The notes under the pieces: generated by a model
The model's database searches: none
What the model was told of the DNA's origin: nothing
Seen by the model: only the letters and a program-made list of their open reading frames with translations
Shown: positions 30,534 through 41,864 of the stretch, in pieces
How the letters are laid out: each line of letters opens with the position of its first letter
How positions within the stretch are numbered: the first letter of the stretch is position 1
Made by a program: the position numbers and the translations under genes
DNA from: Mycobacterium heckeshornense
GTDB taxonomy: Bacteria > Actinomycetota > Actinomycetes > Mycobacteriales > Mycobacteriaceae
Direction of reading: 5' to 3'
Length of the DNA: 64,000 bases
Assembly: GCF_016592155.1 (NCBI RefSeq)
Contig: NZ_AP024237.1
Coordinates: 2,046,001 to 2,110,000, forward strand

Positions 30534-30559
30534 GCGCGCGCAGCTGCAGTGCCGCGCGC
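30534..30559. terminator. GC hairpin in the ctaF-mmpS3 gap
   Basis: GCGCGCG (30534-30540) can pair with CGCGCGC (30553-30559) around a 12-base loop that contains the palindrome CAGCTG. It could end ctaC-ctaF transcription or act in the mmpS3 leader. There is no U tract. Confidence 0.45.
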
Positions 30560-30591
30560 GTTGGTGATGTAGTCGAACAGGACAGGCAAGC

Positions 30592-31479
30592 ATGAGTGGG
30601 CCGAATCCCCCTGGACCGGAATCTGACGAACTGGACCCCGGCCGCGCGCCCAGCGAGGAACTCGACGCCGACAGCGGGCGCGGCGCCGAGGACGGGGGAC
30701 CGGAGGACGACTCCGAGCCGACCAGCGCGACCGAATTCTATTCGCAAGCGTACTCGGCGCCCGAGTCTGAGCACTTCTCCAGCGGCCCCTATGTGCCGGC
30801 CGACCTCGGGCTCTACGACTACGACAGCTATGACGAGTCGGCCGCGGAAGACCAGGGCCGCCCTCCCCGCTGGCCGTGGATAGTCGGTGTCGCCGCGATC
30901 GTGGCCGCGATCGCCCTGGTGGTCTCGGTGTCGCTGTTGTTCGCCCGCACTGGCACCACCAAGCTGGCCACTCCGAGCACGGCGCCGACGTCGACCCCGC
31001 CGATGCAGGACGAGATCATCGTCACCACCCCGCCGCCCGCACTGCCGCCCCCGCCGCCCAGGGAAACGGTGACGGTGACGACCACCGCGCCGCCCCCGCC
31101 CCCGCCACCGCCGCCGGCCGCCGAGGCGCCGCCGCCGCCGGCGACTTCGGCGCCGCCGGCCACGCCCACCGCCGCCCCGCCACCGGCCGCGACCACGACA
31201 CCGGCCGGCCCGCGCCAGGTCACCTATTCCGTGACCGGCACCAAGGCGCCCTTCGACATCATCACCGTGACCTACGTCGACGCGTCCGGGCAGCGGCGCA
31301 CTCAGCGCAATGTGTACATCCCGTGGACGCTGACCCTCACGCCGATCTCGCAGTCGGAGGTGGGCTCGGTGGAGGCGTCTAGCCTGCTTCGGCTCAGCAA
31401 GCTCAACTGCTCGATCACCACCAGCGACGGAACCGTGCTGTCGGCCAACAACAGCGACGCGCCGCAGACCAGTTGCTGA
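30592..31479 (+). CDS. mmpS3: MmpS3, MmpS family membrane protein
   Basis: The 295-residue product has an acidic cytoplasmic N-terminus of about 90 residues ([16 protein letters not shown]) and one membrane helix ([20 protein letters not shown]). A long Pro-rich stretch (PPPPPPPPP around residue 165) follows, then the MmpS domain [20 protein letters not shown] with [11 protein letters not shown] and two late cysteines (LNCSITT, PQTSC). MmpS proteins usually partner MmpL transporters, but no mmpL is near. MmpS3 is larger than other MmpS proteins and is essential for normal growth in M. tuberculosis by transposon data, as I recall. Confidence 0.93.
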   Translation: MSGPNPPGPESDELDPGRAPSEELDADSGRGAEDGGPEDDSEPTSATEFYSQAYSAPESEHFSSGPYVPADLGLYDYDSYDESAAEDQGRPPRWPWIVGVAAIVAAIALVVSVSLLFARTGTTKLATPSTAPTSTPPMQDEIIVTTPPPALPPPPPRETVTVTTTAPPPPPPPPPAAEAPPPPATSAPPATPTAAPPPAATTTPAGPRQVTYSVTGTKAPFDIITVTYVDASGQRRTQRNVYIPWTLTLTPISQSEVGSVEASSLLRLSKLNCSITTSDGTVLSANNSDAPQTSC

Positions 31480-32108
31480 TGGGCGTGGACAATCCCAGGG
31501 GCGGGCAGCGCTGGGGCACCGTCTCACCGGTCACCGTCGACCGCATTCTGCTCGGCGCGTGCGCTGCGGTGTGGTTGGCGGTGGTAGGCGTGAGCGTGGC
31601 CGCGGTGGTCGCGCTGGTCGACCTGGGCCGGGGTTTCCAGAGGACGGGCAGCCCGCACACACCGGGGGTGCTCTACGCCGTCATCATCGTCTCCGCGCTG
31701 GTGATCGTGGCGGCGATCCCGGTGTTGCTGCGGGCCCGTCGCACCGGCCGCGCCCAGCCGGCCAGGGGCCCGCGGGTTCGCGAGGCGGTCCGGCGCCCGG
31801 CCAGGCCGGGCTACGTCGCGCCGCGAACCATCGCCGACGAGGCGCGCACTGAGCGACTTACCGCGCTGGCCGCTGCCGGCATCTCGGGTGCGGAGGCGGA
31901 CCGGATTTGGTTGCGCGGCACGCTCGCTCTGGCAGCCACGATGGGCGTGGCCCTGATCGCGGTCGCGGCGGCGACGTACCTGATGGCCATCGGCCGCTAC
32001 GGCCCGTCCTGGACGGCCTATGGCATCGCGGGAATCGTCACGGCGACCATGCCGCTAATCTCCTGGCATCGTGTGCGGCGGCTGCGTCGCCTGCTCACCA
32101 GGGTGTGA
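31479..32108 (+). CDS. DUF2561 membrane protein (Rv2197c-like)
   Basis: The 209-residue product has four membrane helices: ILLGACAAVWLAVVGVSVAA, GVLYAVIIVSALVIVAAIPV, GTLALAATMGVALIAVAAAT and a last one around YGIAGIVTATMPLI. A basic cytoplasmic loop carries RPARPGYVAPRTIADEARTE. This is the DUF2561 family found next to mmpS3 in mycobacteria; function unknown. ATG 31479 overlaps the mmpS3 stop (TGATG), implying translational coupling; an upstream in-frame start at 31473 is less likely. Confidence 0.85.
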   Translation: MGVDNPRGGQRWGTVSPVTVDRILLGACAAVWLAVVGVSVAAVVALVDLGRGFQRTGSPHTPGVLYAVIIVSALVIVAAIPVLLRARRTGRAQPARGPRVREAVRRPARPGYVAPRTIADEARTERLTALAAAGISGAEADRIWLRGTLALAATMGVALIAVAAATYLMAIGRYGPSWTAYGIAGIVTATMPLISWHRVRRLRRLLTRV

Positions 32109-32187
32109 CGTCACCACTACCGCCCGCGGCATCGAACATTGCGCTGACCGCGTCGATCCGGCACCGGCGCGCCCACGCTGTCGCAGC

Positions 32188-32200
32188 GCCCGCATCGGGC
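32188..32200. repeat. Palindrome GCCCG-cat-CGGGC next to the insertion element
   Basis: A 5-base-arm hairpin lies 4 bases left of the inferred element end. It could be the terminator of the DUF2561 gene or the palindromic kind of target that IS1182-family elements favour. Confidence 0.4.
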
Positions 32201-32279
32201 TAGGGCGGTGCTGTTTTAGTCGCTGACTTTCGGCGTGCCTGAGCGGATTTCGCGTAGGTGGTCGACGAGGATCTGATGT

Positions 32280-33968
32280 GTGGCTTTGGGACGGGAGGAT
32301 CGGCAGGGCCGGTTCGATGACGTGATGCTGCTGGTGGGTGATCAGCTGCCGGCGGGCAGTATTTACCGGCTGTTGGCCGAGCACGGCGGTGCACTGTTTG
32401 ACGATGACTATTTCGCTGATCTGTTCAAGCGCTCGGCGCTGGGTCGACCGACGGTGCCGGCGCGGGTGATGGCCACAGTGATGCTGCTGCAGGCCTATGA
32501 GGGATTGTCGGATCGGGAGGCGTGTGACCGGTTGGCCTTTGATCTGCGCTGGAAAGCGGCCGCCGGGTTGACGGTGGACGCCGAGGCTTTTCATCCCACG
32601 GTGCTGGTCGGCATGCGCAACCGGCTACGCGCATCGGATCGGCCACGGCGGTTGTTCGAGGACGTGAACACCACCGCGCGAGCGGCGGGGTTGTTGCGGG
32701 GACGACGCCGGGTGCTGGATTCGACGCCGCTGTTGGATGCGGTGGCCACCCAGGACACGGTGATCCAGCTGCGGGCCGCGATCCGCAAACTGCTGACCGT
32801 GGCTGATCGGGCCGATCCGGAAGTGGCCGGTGCGGTGCGCACCGTGCTGACCCGCGACGATGACTACGCCAGCCTGGGCAAACCACCGTGTGACTGGGAT
32901 GACCCCAAAGCGCGTGAAGCCTTGGTCGATGCGCTGGTGCGCGACGCCAACGCCGCACTGGAGGCCCTCGACGGCCGCAAGCTCGATGGGGCACTCAGTG
33001 AGGCGGTCGAGTTGTTGGCGCTGGTGGCCGGCCAAGACGTCGAAGCCGGCGACGACGGAATCTTCCGCATTGCCCGGCGAGTGGCCAAAGACCGGATGAT
33101 CTCCACCGTCGATACCGAAGCCCGCCATGGGCATAAGTCGCGGGCGCGGACCTTCGATGGCTACAAGTCCCATCTGGGTATCGACCCCGACGACGAGCTG
33201 ATCACCGGGGTGGCCATCACCGCGGCCAACGCCGCCGACCGTGAGGTCATCGATGAGCTGTTGGGCAACCCCGCCACCGACATCAGAAGTGCTGCACCCG
33301 CCACCGCCCCCGACACCGACAGCAGCACCGATGCCGCCACCGATGCCGATGCCGATGCCGATGAAACGATCACCGATCACGGCGAGCATGTGCACAACGA
33401 GTCGGAGCCGAACGTCTTTGAGGTGTATGGCGATTCGGCTTACGCCGATGGGGCCACCCTGGATGAGCAGACCGGGCGGGGTCATGACATGCGCGCCAAG
33501 GTGCCCCCGGTGCGCAACGCCAACGGCTATTCCAAAGACCGGTTCGGTATCGACCTGGCCGCCGGCACCGTGACCTGCCCGGCCGAGCACACCGTGGCGA
33601 TCAGCACCGGGCGGCGTCAGCAGGTCGCTCGCTTCGGTGCGTTCTGTGGGTCCTGCCCACTGCAGGCGGAGTGCACCAAAGCCCGTCGCGGGCGGGTGAT
33701 CACCATCCATGCCCATGAAGCCGCCCTGCAGCACGCCAAGGCCCGCCAACGCGATCCGGCCTGGCAGGCCGATTACCGAACGTATCGGCCGGTCGTGGAA
33801 CGCAAGATCAGTCACTTCACCCGCCGCCCCTGGGGTGGTCGCAAGGCGCGGTGCCGCGGCCAAAAACGCATCCTGACCGACATCCTGGCCCGAGCAGGAG
33901 CGATCAACCTCGCCCGGTTGGCCACCTTGGGCTTGCACCCACACGCCGGGGGTTGGGCCATCGCCTGA
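32280..33968 (+). CDS. IS1182 family transposase
   Basis: The 562-residue product is full length, with the family start REDRQGRFDDVMLLVGDQLP. Motifs include FKRSALGRPTVPARVMATVM, LSDREACDRLAFDLRWKAAA, RRVLDSTPLLDAV (first catalytic Asp), VYGDSAYADG (second Asp), a Cys-rich stretch CGSCPLQAECTKARRGR, and YRTYRPVVERKISHFTRR (catalytic Glu). The DDE triad looks intact, so the gene may be active. A low-complexity insert (TDAATDADADADE) lies before the second Asp. GTG 32280 is the start. It reads in the same direction as mmpS3 and against qcrB. Confidence 0.93.
   Translation: MALGREDRQGRFDDVMLLVGDQLPAGSIYRLLAEHGGALFDDDYFADLFKRSALGRPTVPARVMATVMLLQAYEGLSDREACDRLAFDLRWKAAAGLTVDAEAFHPTVLVGMRNRLRASDRPRRLFEDVNTTARAAGLLRGRRRVLDSTPLLDAVATQDTVIQLRAAIRKLLTVADRADPEVAGAVRTVLTRDDDYASLGKPPCDWDDPKAREALVDALVRDANAALEALDGRKLDGALSEAVELLALVAGQDVEAGDDGIFRIARRVAKDRMISTVDTEARHGHKSRARTFDGYKSHLGIDPDDELITGVAITAANAADREVIDELLGNPATDIRSAAPATAPDTDSSTDAATDADADADETITDHGEHVHNESEPNVFEVYGDSAYADGATLDEQTGRGHDMRAKVPPVRNANGYSKDRFGIDLAAGTVTCPAEHTVAISTGRRQQVARFGAFCGSCPLQAECTKARRGRVITIHAHEAALQHAKARQRDPAWQADYRTYRPVVERKISHFTRRPWGGRKARCRGQKRILTDILARAGAINLARLATLGLHPHAGGWAIA
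33331..33363 (+). repeat. GATGCC hexamer tandem repeat inside the transposase
   Basis: Several in-frame GATGCC units (encoding Asp-Ala) follow one another, interrupted once. This low-complexity patch may vary in length between copies without shifting frame. Confidence 0.6.
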
Positions 33969-34062
33969 TCCGGGACCACCGGGCCACCCGGCCACACGGC
34001 TACCCCGATCAGATCAGCCAGCGAAAGCCATCACAGCCGTCGAAATCTCGATACCGCCAAAT

Positions 34063-34077
34063 CCCCGCCCCACGGGG
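34063..34077. terminator. Hairpin CCCCG-N5-CGGGG after qcrB
   Basis: A short GC hairpin lies 21 bases beyond the qcrB stop, between qcrB and the insertion element. It is a plausible weak terminator for ctaE-qcrCAB. Confidence 0.4.
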
Positions 34078-34097
34078 GTCACTACATCAGCGCCGTC

Positions 34098-35750
34098 CTA
34101 GTGCTGAGTGTCGCGTTCGCCGTTGCGGGAACCGTTGCCGCTGTTTTGGCGCTCCCGCAGCGCGGTGAGCGCTCGCTGCTCGGCGGCGTGGGCGGCCTCG
34201 CGCAGCGCCGCGTCCTCCGAGGGCGGGTCGGCGAACAAGAAGCTGCCTGACCCCGGCGACCCCGCCGACCCGAGTTTGTTCATCTTGTTGGGCACGGGCG
34301 CGCCCTGGTAGTCCAGCGGGATCGGGTGGCCGTGCTCGTCAACCGGACCCAGCGGCTGGTGCAACTCGATGTAGGCGCCGTGCGGCAACCGCTTGATGAT
34401 GCCGGTTTCGATGCCGTGTTCGAGCACCGCCCGGTCACTGCGCTGCAGCCCGAGGCACCACCGATAGGTGACGAAGTAGACGATTGGTGGCAGCACGACC
34501 ATGCCGATCCGGCCGATCCATGTCGTCGCGTTCAATGAGATGTGGAACTTCCACGCGATGATGTCGTTCATCGCGCTCAGCGTGAGCACCATGTAAAACG
34601 CTATCGCCATCGCGCCCACCGAGGTGCGCACCGGGACATCGCGGGGCCGCTGCAGCAGGTTGTGGTGGGCGTAGTCGCCGCTGAACCGCTTCTCCAGAAA
34701 CGGGTAGATGATCAGCAGCACGAAAATCAGACCCATGATCAGTGCCACCCACACCGGGGCCGGGATGGTGTGGTGCCAGAAGTAGAACTCCCACGGTGGC
34801 CAGATACGGGCCAGGCCCTCGGTCCACATCATGTAGAAGTCGGGCTGTGAACCCGCCGACACCTGAGATGGCTTGTAGGGACCCAGGTTCCAGATCGGGT
34901 TGATCTGCAGCAGACCTCCCATCAAGCCGAGGACCGCGGTCACCAGCGCGAAAAATGCGCCCGACTTGACGGCGAACACCGGCATCACCCGCACGCCGAC
35001 GACATTGTCTTCGGTGCGGCCGGGTCCCGGGAACTGGGTGTGCTTCTGAAACCACACCAGCGCCAGGTGCAGCGCGATCAGCGCGAGGATGATGCCCGGT
35101 ATCAGCAGAATGTGCAGCGCGTAGAGCCGGGGGATGAGGATGGTGCCGGGGAAGTCGCCGCCCATCAGCGCCCAGTGCAACCAGGTGCCGATCACCGGCA
35201 TCCCCAAGGTGATTGACGACAGGGCGGCGCGCAGCCCGATGCCGGAGAGCAGGTCGTCGGGCAGTGAGTAGCCGAAGTAACCCTCGAACATGGCCAGGAT
35301 CAACAGCAGCGAGCCGATGATCCAGTTGGTCTCGCGGGGCCGGCGAAACGCGCCGGTGAAGAAGATGCGGGCCAGGTGCACCATGATCGCCGCGGCGAAC
35401 ATCAGCGCCGCCCAATGGTGGATCTGGCGGACGAACAGGCCGCCGCGCACTTCGAAGGAGATGTTGAGCGCCGATTCGTAGGCCCGCGACATCGCCACCC
35501 CGCGCAACGGTTGATAGACGCCGTTGTAGGTGACCTCCGTCATTGACGGGTCGAAGAACAGCGTCAGGTACACACCGGTGATCAGCAGCACGATGAAGGA
35601 ATACAGCGCGATCTCGCCGAGCAGGAACGACCAGTGTGTCGGGAACACCTTGTTGAGCTGGCGGCGCAGCGCCGCCGACGGGTGATAACGCGTGTCGATG
35701 TCGTCGGCTTGGCGGGCAAGGATGCGGCCGATATCAAGTTTCGGGCTCAT
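34098..35750 (-). CDS. qcrB: Cytochrome bc1 complex cytochrome b subunit (QcrB)
   Basis: QcrB oxidises menaquinol and is the target of Q203/telacebec in M. tuberculosis. The 550-residue product has eight or more helices. It has the heme histidines in [24 protein letters not shown] and in [15 protein letters not shown] with [11 protein letters not shown] and [20 protein letters not shown]. The Qo-site signature is IWPPWEFYF with WHHTIP nearby. Sequence matching [15 protein letters not shown] and the long charged actinobacterial C-terminus (from about residue 430) are present. ATG 35750 overlaps the qcrA stop (ATGA). It is the last gene of ctaE-qcrC-qcrA-qcrB. Confidence 0.97.
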   Translation of the reverse strand: MSPKLDIGRILARQADDIDTRYHPSAALRRQLNKVFPTHWSFLLGEIALYSFIVLLITGVYLTLFFDPSMTEVTYNGVYQPLRGVAMSRAYESALNISFEVRGGLFVRQIHHWAALMFAAAIMVHLARIFFTGAFRRPRETNWIIGSLLLILAMFEGYFGYSLPDDLLSGIGLRAALSSITLGMPVIGTWLHWALMGGDFPGTILIPRLYALHILLIPGIILALIALHLALVWFQKHTQFPGPGRTEDNVVGVRVMPVFAVKSGAFFALVTAVLGLMGGLLQINPIWNLGPYKPSQVSAGSQPDFYMMWTEGLARIWPPWEFYFWHHTIPAPVWVALIMGLIFVLLIIYPFLEKRFSGDYAHHNLLQRPRDVPVRTSVGAMAIAFYMVLTLSAMNDIIAWKFHISLNATTWIGRIGMVVLPPIVYFVTYRWCLGLQRSDRAVLEHGIETGIIKRLPHGAYIELHQPLGPVDEHGHPIPLDYQGAPVPNKMNKLGSAGSPGSGSFLFADPPSEDAALREAAHAAEQRALTALRERQNSGNGSRNGERDTQH

Positions 35751-36936
35751 GTTGTGCGCTCCCAGAAGGCCGGTCCGACGGGTTCGATGAAGTCGCCGTT
35801 GGCGACGAAATACCCGTTGCTGTCGATGGTGATGGGCAGCTGCGCCAATGCGCGCGCAGCCGGGCCGAAGATGGGTTTGGCATATTCCAGCGCGTTGAAC
35901 TGCGACTGGTGGCACGGGCACAGGATGCGATAGGACTGCTGCTCGTAAAGCGAAGAGGGGCAACCCAAATGCGAGCACACTTTGGTGAACGCGAAGAACT
36001 CGCCGAAGTTGAAGCTCTCCTGACCCTTGCGCTTGACGACCTTAGGCATGTCATTCGGCCGGATGCGGATGAGCATCACCGGATTGCGGACGCCCATCGT
36101 GATGGCCAAGAGCTTTTCGTGTGATTCCGGGGTTGTGCCATCGCCGTCGGATTCCCGCCACGGAAACACCGTTTCCATGCCGCCGGCGTCGATGTCTTCC
36201 GGACGCATCTTGACAAACGGCGGTCCGGCGTGGCGACCGGTTGCGCGGGCCAGGTAGATCGTTTCGCCCGGGTATCGGGGAGTCCAGCCCGACGTCCACA
36301 GCACCGCCTTTTTGCCCTGGGCGGTCTGCACCACCGGTTTCCACGGGTTTTTGACGAGGCCACCGAGAAAGGCCGCTAGCGTGCCCACGCCGAACGTGCC
36401 AAGCCCGACGCCCAGCGAGAGCCCAATCATCTTGCGGCGCCGCAGTGTTGAGCTTTCGAACGCGTCGGTCAGGTTGGCCGCCACGGTCTTGCGGTGGATT
36501 TCGGGGGAGCGGTTGTCGTGGCGCTCCTGAATGGAAATCTCTTCGGGGATGAATTTCTTCTGGAACAGCACCGCACCGACGGCGATCGACATGAGGGAAA
36601 GCCCGAACGTCAGACCGTAAAGCGGTGTGGTCAGCGAGTAGAGGAAGCTGCCGCTGGCTTCGGTTGGCTTGTACTCCCAGGGCCAAAACAAAAACACCAG
36701 CAGCAGCGCCATGCCGAAGAAACCTCCGGCCAGAAGCCACAGTGCCACTTGGCGTTCCGCGCGCTTTTCAGCTCTGGTGCCCTGAACCGGCCAGCGTGGT
36801 TGCTTGTAAACCGTTTCCACGCCGTCCAACCGGCCGCCCAGCGCGACGAGTTCTTCGCGCGACATCGCCGCCAGCGCCGCCTCGTCGGGCTCTTGGCGTC
36901 GGCTTGTGTCGGTGCGGGCCTGGTCTCCGATGTCGG

Positions 36937-36940
<4 letters not shown>
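35747..36940 (-). CDS. qcrA: Rieske iron-sulfur protein (QcrA)
   Basis: The 397-residue product has three membrane helices ([40 protein letters not shown] and [20 protein letters not shown]), as is typical of actinobacterial Rieske proteins, rather than one. The C-terminal Rieske fold has the 2Fe-2S ligands in CSHLGC and CPCHQSQF, each with a Cys and a His. It passes electrons from the Qo site to the diheme QcrC. ATG 36940 overlaps the qcrC stop by 4 bases; sequence upstream of it in the open frame is not family-like. Confidence 0.96.
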
Positions 36941-38492
<1,552 letters not shown>

Positions 38493-38499
38493 TCAGCGC

Positions 38500-39582
38500 G
38501 TGGCCGTGACAGATCGACCGTTGCCGTCGGATGAGGCGGGCGGTTCGTCATGGCCGCAGGTGCTGGGACGGTTGACCGCAGGACGTGAGCTCGCCCGAGG
38601 CCAGGCCGCCTGGGCGATGGACCAGATCATGACCGGCGCTGCGACCCCCGCGCAGATCGCGGCTTTCGGGGTGGCGATGACGATGAAGGTGCCGACGCCC
38701 GCCGAGGTGGGCGAGCTGGCCGACGTCATGCTGCGCCACGCGCGCCGGCTGCCGGCCAGCGTCGGCGTCAACGCCGTCGACGTGGTCGGCACCGGCGGTG
38801 ACGGGGTCAGCACCGTCAACCTGTCGACGATGGCGGCGATCGTGGTGGCGGCCGCCGGGGTGCCGGTGGTCAAACACGGCAACCGGGCGGCGTCGTCGCT
38901 GGCCGGCGGCGCCGACACACTGGAGGCGCTCGGGGTGCGCATCGATCTGGGTCCCGACGAGGTGGCGCGCAGTGTCGCCGACGTCGGCATCGGGTTCTGC
39001 TTCGCGCCGACGTTTCACCCGTCGTACCGGCACGCCTCGGCGGTCAGACGGGAGGTCGCGGTGCCCACAGTGTTCAATTTGCTTGGGCCGCTGACGAATC
39101 CGGGTCAGCCGCGGGCGGGGCTGATCGGTTGTGCGTTCGCCGACCTGGCCGAGGTGATGGCGACGGTGTTCGCCGCACGCCGCTGCAGCGTGTTGGTGGT
39201 CCACGGCGACGACGGGCTTGACGAGTTGACCACCACGACGACCAGCACGATCTGGCGGGTGCAGGCCGGCAGTGTGGACACGTTGACGTTCGACCCGGCG
39301 GGCTTCGGGTTCGCCCGCGCCGAATTGCGGGACTTGCTGGGCGGCGACGCGGCGGCGAATGCGGCCGAGGCGCGCGCGGTGCTGGCCGGGGCCAAGGGCC
39401 CGGTGCGCGACGCCGTGGTGCTCAACGCCGCCGGCGCGATCGTCGCCCACGCCGGGCTATCCAGCCGCGCCGAATGGCTGCCGGCGTGGGAGGACGGCCT
39501 GGCCCGCGCCACCGCCGCGATCGACAGCGGGGCGGCCGAACAGCTGCTCGCGCGGTGGGTGCGGTTCAGTCAAACCGTTTGA
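38500..39582 (+). CDS. trpD: Anthranilate phosphoribosyltransferase (TrpD)
   Basis: TrpD joins anthranilate to phosphoribosyl pyrophosphate in tryptophan synthesis. The 360-residue product shows the PRPP-binding [62 protein letters not shown] and [11 protein letters not shown]. The start GTG 38500 is preceded by no obvious ribosome-binding site. The 3' end overlaps the convergent exonuclease gene by 126 bases, which is long for this window; the overlap is in the weakly conserved tail of the partner. Confidence 0.95.
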   Translation: MAVTDRPLPSDEAGGSSWPQVLGRLTAGRELARGQAAWAMDQIMTGAATPAQIAAFGVAMTMKVPTPAEVGELADVMLRHARRLPASVGVNAVDVVGTGGDGVSTVNLSTMAAIVVAAAGVPVVKHGNRAASSLAGGADTLEALGVRIDLGPDEVARSVADVGIGFCFAPTFHPSYRHASAVRREVAVPTVFNLLGPLTNPGQPRAGLIGCAFADLAEVMATVFAARRCSVLVVHGDDGLDELTTTTTSTIWRVQAGSVDTLTFDPAGFGFARAELRDLLGGDAAANAAEARAVLAGAKGPVRDAVVLNAAGAIVAHAGLSSRAEWLPAWEDGLARATAAIDSGAAEQLLARWVRFSQTV

Positions 39583-41337
39583 TTCCCAACAGGTTACGGC
39601 CTGCTCGGCGGCCGCCCGCGCTGAGCGGGCGGCCGCCGCCCACGCCGCCCACGGTCCGGCCGATCGCAGCGGCGAGGCCCAGCCCGCCGCGTCGTCGGCG
39701 CCGTGGCAGGACACGACGCGCACGCCCGGTGTCGCCAGCCAGCGCGCGATGAGCGCGGTCTCCTCGACCAGCGCGCCGCCCAGCGGTGCAGCCGCCGGCA
39801 CGATCGCCTGGGCGCCGGTCCGGATGGCGTCGATGACCGGCATCGGTGGCACACCGCGGGCAGCGCAGCCCGCCGCGGCGAGTCGGCCATAGCGGATCAC
39901 CGCGAGCTGCCAGCCGCCGCGCCCGTCGGGCGCGGCGGCCACCAGCTCCGGCAGCGCGGCCAGCGCCCGCAGGCGCTGGCCGCGCCACAACGCCTCGATC
40001 GCGGTGGCGGTGCGGTCGCGCAGCCTGGCGGCGCTTTCGTAGCGGCGCCGCTCGGCCAGCGCGGCGATCTGTTCGACCGCTGCGGCCAGCGCGCTGTTGT
40101 CCGAGCCGTCGATCAGGTCGGCGGCGCGGCGGGCCGCCGGGGCGTACTGCTCGACGGTGATGTCGCGGCCGGCCGGGCACGGCGACACCTCGCGCCGCGG
40201 GCAGGCCGGTCCGTGCCGCGCGGAGCGTGCAAGTCGGCGGGTGCAGGTGCGTATCCCGGTGAACCGTGCCAGCAGGGCAGCGGTGTCGACGGCGTCGGCG
40301 CGGGACCGAAACGGGCCCACCGCGCGGTCGTGCCGGGGGGCTCGCAGCACCGACAGCCGCGGGAACGCCTCGTCGGTGAGCACGACCCACCACCAGCGGT
40401 GCGGGAACCGTGAGCGGCGGTTGTACGGCGGGGCATGCGCGGCCAGCAACCGCAGCTCACGCACGCCGGCTTCCAGCGCGTGCGCGCACTCGACATGGTC
40501 GACGCTGTTGGCCAGCGCGACCAGCTCACGGGTCCGGGCGCGCCGGTCAGCGCCGTTGAAGTACTGAACCACCCTGCGGCGCAAGTCGATTGCCGTGCCA
40601 ACGTAGAGCACCTCACCGGAAGGCGCGCGAAACAGGTATACCCCGGGCCGGTGCGGCAAATGCTCGGCGAGAGTGCGTTTGGCACGCTGAGCCGGGGTGA
40701 CGCCGGGCAGATACGCGCGCAGTTCGGCATAGGTGTGCACACCCTGGTTGCCGACCCGCTCGATCAGCGCGTGCAGCACCTCGACGGTGGCCCGGGCGTC
40801 GGCGAGGGCGCGGTGCGTGGGCTGGTTGGCGACGGCGAACAGCCGGGCCAGCGCGGCAAGCTGCACGCTGGGCGCTTCCTCGCGGGTGAGCACCCGGCGC
40901 GCCAGCCGCACCGTGCACAGCACCGGCGGTCGGGGCCAGGGGATGTGCAGGCGCTCGGCGGCGGCGCGCAGGAACGCGACGTCGAACCGGGCATTGTGGG
41001 CCACCAGCACCGCGTCGCGGGCAAAGTCGAAAAACATCGGCAGCACCGCGCCGATCGTGGGCGCGTCGCACACCATCGCCGTGGTGATACCGGTGAGCCG
41101 CACGATCTGTGGCGGGATGTCACGCTGCGGGTCGACCAGCGTGGCGAACTCGCCCAGCACCGCGCCGCCGCGGACCTTGACCGCCCCGATCTCGGTGATG
41201 GCGTCCGGCGCTGCCCCCGCGGCGCCCTTCGCGCGTCCCCCCGTGGTCTCCAGGTCGACCACGACGAACGTGGTCTCGCGCAACGGCACCTCGGCGGCCG
41301 GATCCAGCTCGGCGAAGCTCAGCTGCGTCGCACCCAC
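39457..41337 (-). CDS. DEDDh exonuclease fused to a GIY-YIG (UvrC-like) domain (Rv2191-like)
   Basis: The 626-residue product begins with an exonuclease III-type DEDDh domain (residues about 20-190). Its catalytic motifs are [35 protein letters not shown] and [21 protein letters not shown] nuclease domain follows (about 225-310), with [18 protein letters not shown] and [10 protein letters not shown]. The rest resembles the middle of UvrC ([14 protein letters not shown]). This is the DinG/PolC-epsilon-plus-UvrC-N fusion known as Cho-like in actinobacteria, probably used in DNA repair. The last 45 residues overlap trpD on the other strand and look unconserved. Confidence 0.9.
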   Translation of the reverse strand: MGATQLSFAELDPAAEVPLRETTFVVVDLETTGGRAKGAAGAAPDAITEIGAVKVRGGAVLGEFATLVDPQRDIPPQIVRLTGITTAMVCDAPTIGAVLPMFFDFARDAVLVAHNARFDVAFLRAAAERLHIPWPRPPVLCTVRLARRVLTREEAPSVQLAALARLFAVANQPTHRALADARATVEVLHALIERVGNQGVHTYAELRAYLPGVTPAQRAKRTLAEHLPHRPGVYLFRAPSGEVLYVGTAIDLRRRVVQYFNGADRRARTRELVALANSVDHVECAHALEAGVRELRLLAAHAPPYNRRSRFPHRWWWVVLTDEAFPRLSVLRAPRHDRAVGPFRSRADAVDTAALLARFTGIRTCTRRLARSARHGPACPRREVSPCPAGRDITVEQYAPAARRAADLIDGSDNSALAAAVEQIAALAERRRYESAARLRDRTATAIEALWRGQRLRALAALPELVAAAPDGRGGWQLAVIRYGRLAAAGCAARGVPPMPVIDAIRTGAQAIVPAAAPLGGALVEETALIARWLATPGVRVVSCHGADDAAGWASPLRSAGPWAAWAAAARSARAAAEQAVTCWESNGLTEPHPPREQLFGRPAVDRGGGAGQAVLPRRQPFGAAG

Positions 41338-41486
41338 GGCTGTGAACGTTAAGCACCGCCACCGACGGTTACCGGTTCCCGCGCCGTCGCCGCCCTCACC
41401 TCGGTCGGTGCATCACCGCGAAATGTCGGTGCCCGCGTTTAGCGTTCAGACAGCCCCGGCGCACAGAATCGAGAGGACCCACGTTC

Positions 41487-41759
41487 ATGGCGCAAACCAG
41501 CAGAATCAGCCACATCACCAGCGCGCCACCGGAACAAACCGGACCGGTGGTCATCGACTGCGACGCGTGCGCGGTGCGCGGCCGCGGATGCCGCGACTGC
41601 GTCGTCAGCGTGTTGCTGGGCGTGCCGGAAACGCTGCTCGCCGACGAGCGCGCCGCGTTGGAGGTGCTCGCCGACGCCGGTCTGGCACCCAGGCTGCGGT
41701 TGGTGCCGGTTCGGCGCAACTTCGAGGAACGCCGCGACGACCGCCCGAAATCTTGCTGA
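41487..41759 (+). CDS. Small four-cysteine protein
   Basis: The 90-residue product contains DCDACAVRGRGCRDC, a CxxC-x6-CxxC arrangement suitable for binding one zinc ion or a cluster. It also has conserved-looking VVSVLLGVPETLLADERAALEVLADAGLAPRLRLV. There is no signal peptide. I know it only as a conserved mycobacterial small protein beside the NlpC/P60 gene; no function is established. ATG 41487 follows GAGAGGACCC. Its strand and position suggest expression with, or just before, the wall hydrolase, though 105 bases separate them. Confidence 0.75.
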   Translation: MAQTSRISHITSAPPEQTGPVVIDCDACAVRGRGCRDCVVSVLLGVPETLLADERAALEVLADAGLAPRLRLVPVRRNFEERRDDRPKSC

Positions 41760-41827
41760 TTTCTTAATATTCCATTGTTGGCTGATGCCTATACCATTTC
41801 GTAACCTGTCTGAGACCTAAAGCAGAC

Positions 41828-41843
41828 TCGACGTTCTCGTCGA
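41828..41843 (+). promoter_or_regulatory. Hairpin before the NlpC/P60 ribosome-binding site
   Basis: TCGACG and CGTCGA (41828-41833 and 41838-41843) form a 6-base stem with a TTCT loop, 6 bases before AAAGGA. It could influence initiation of the wall hydrolase gene. Confidence 0.35.
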
Positions 41844-41864
41844 CGGGTTAAAGGATGCGAAATC

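Larger units (their letters stand above)
32204..34058 (+). mobile_element. IS1182-type insertion sequence between convergent genes
   Basis: One intact transposase fills most of a 1.99-kb gap between the DUF2561 gene and qcrB, which are adjacent in H37Rv as I recall. The ends are not certain. The best candidate is the short inverted pair GGCGGT (32204-32209) and ACCGCC (34053-34058), giving an element of about 1.85 kb, normal for the family. I could not find longer terminal repeats or a target duplication. Both flanks carry small palindromes. Confidence 0.55.

Noticed and set aside
30596..30883. Alternative small frames over mmpS3 and other GC-rich genes
   Set aside because: Shadows of the true frame, rich in Arg/Pro/Ala with no family similarity.
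33310..33370. CRISPR-like repeats in the transposase region
   Set aside because: The hexamer repeat is in frame inside the coding sequence, lacks spacers and no cas genes are present. No CRISPR array was seen anywhere in the window.
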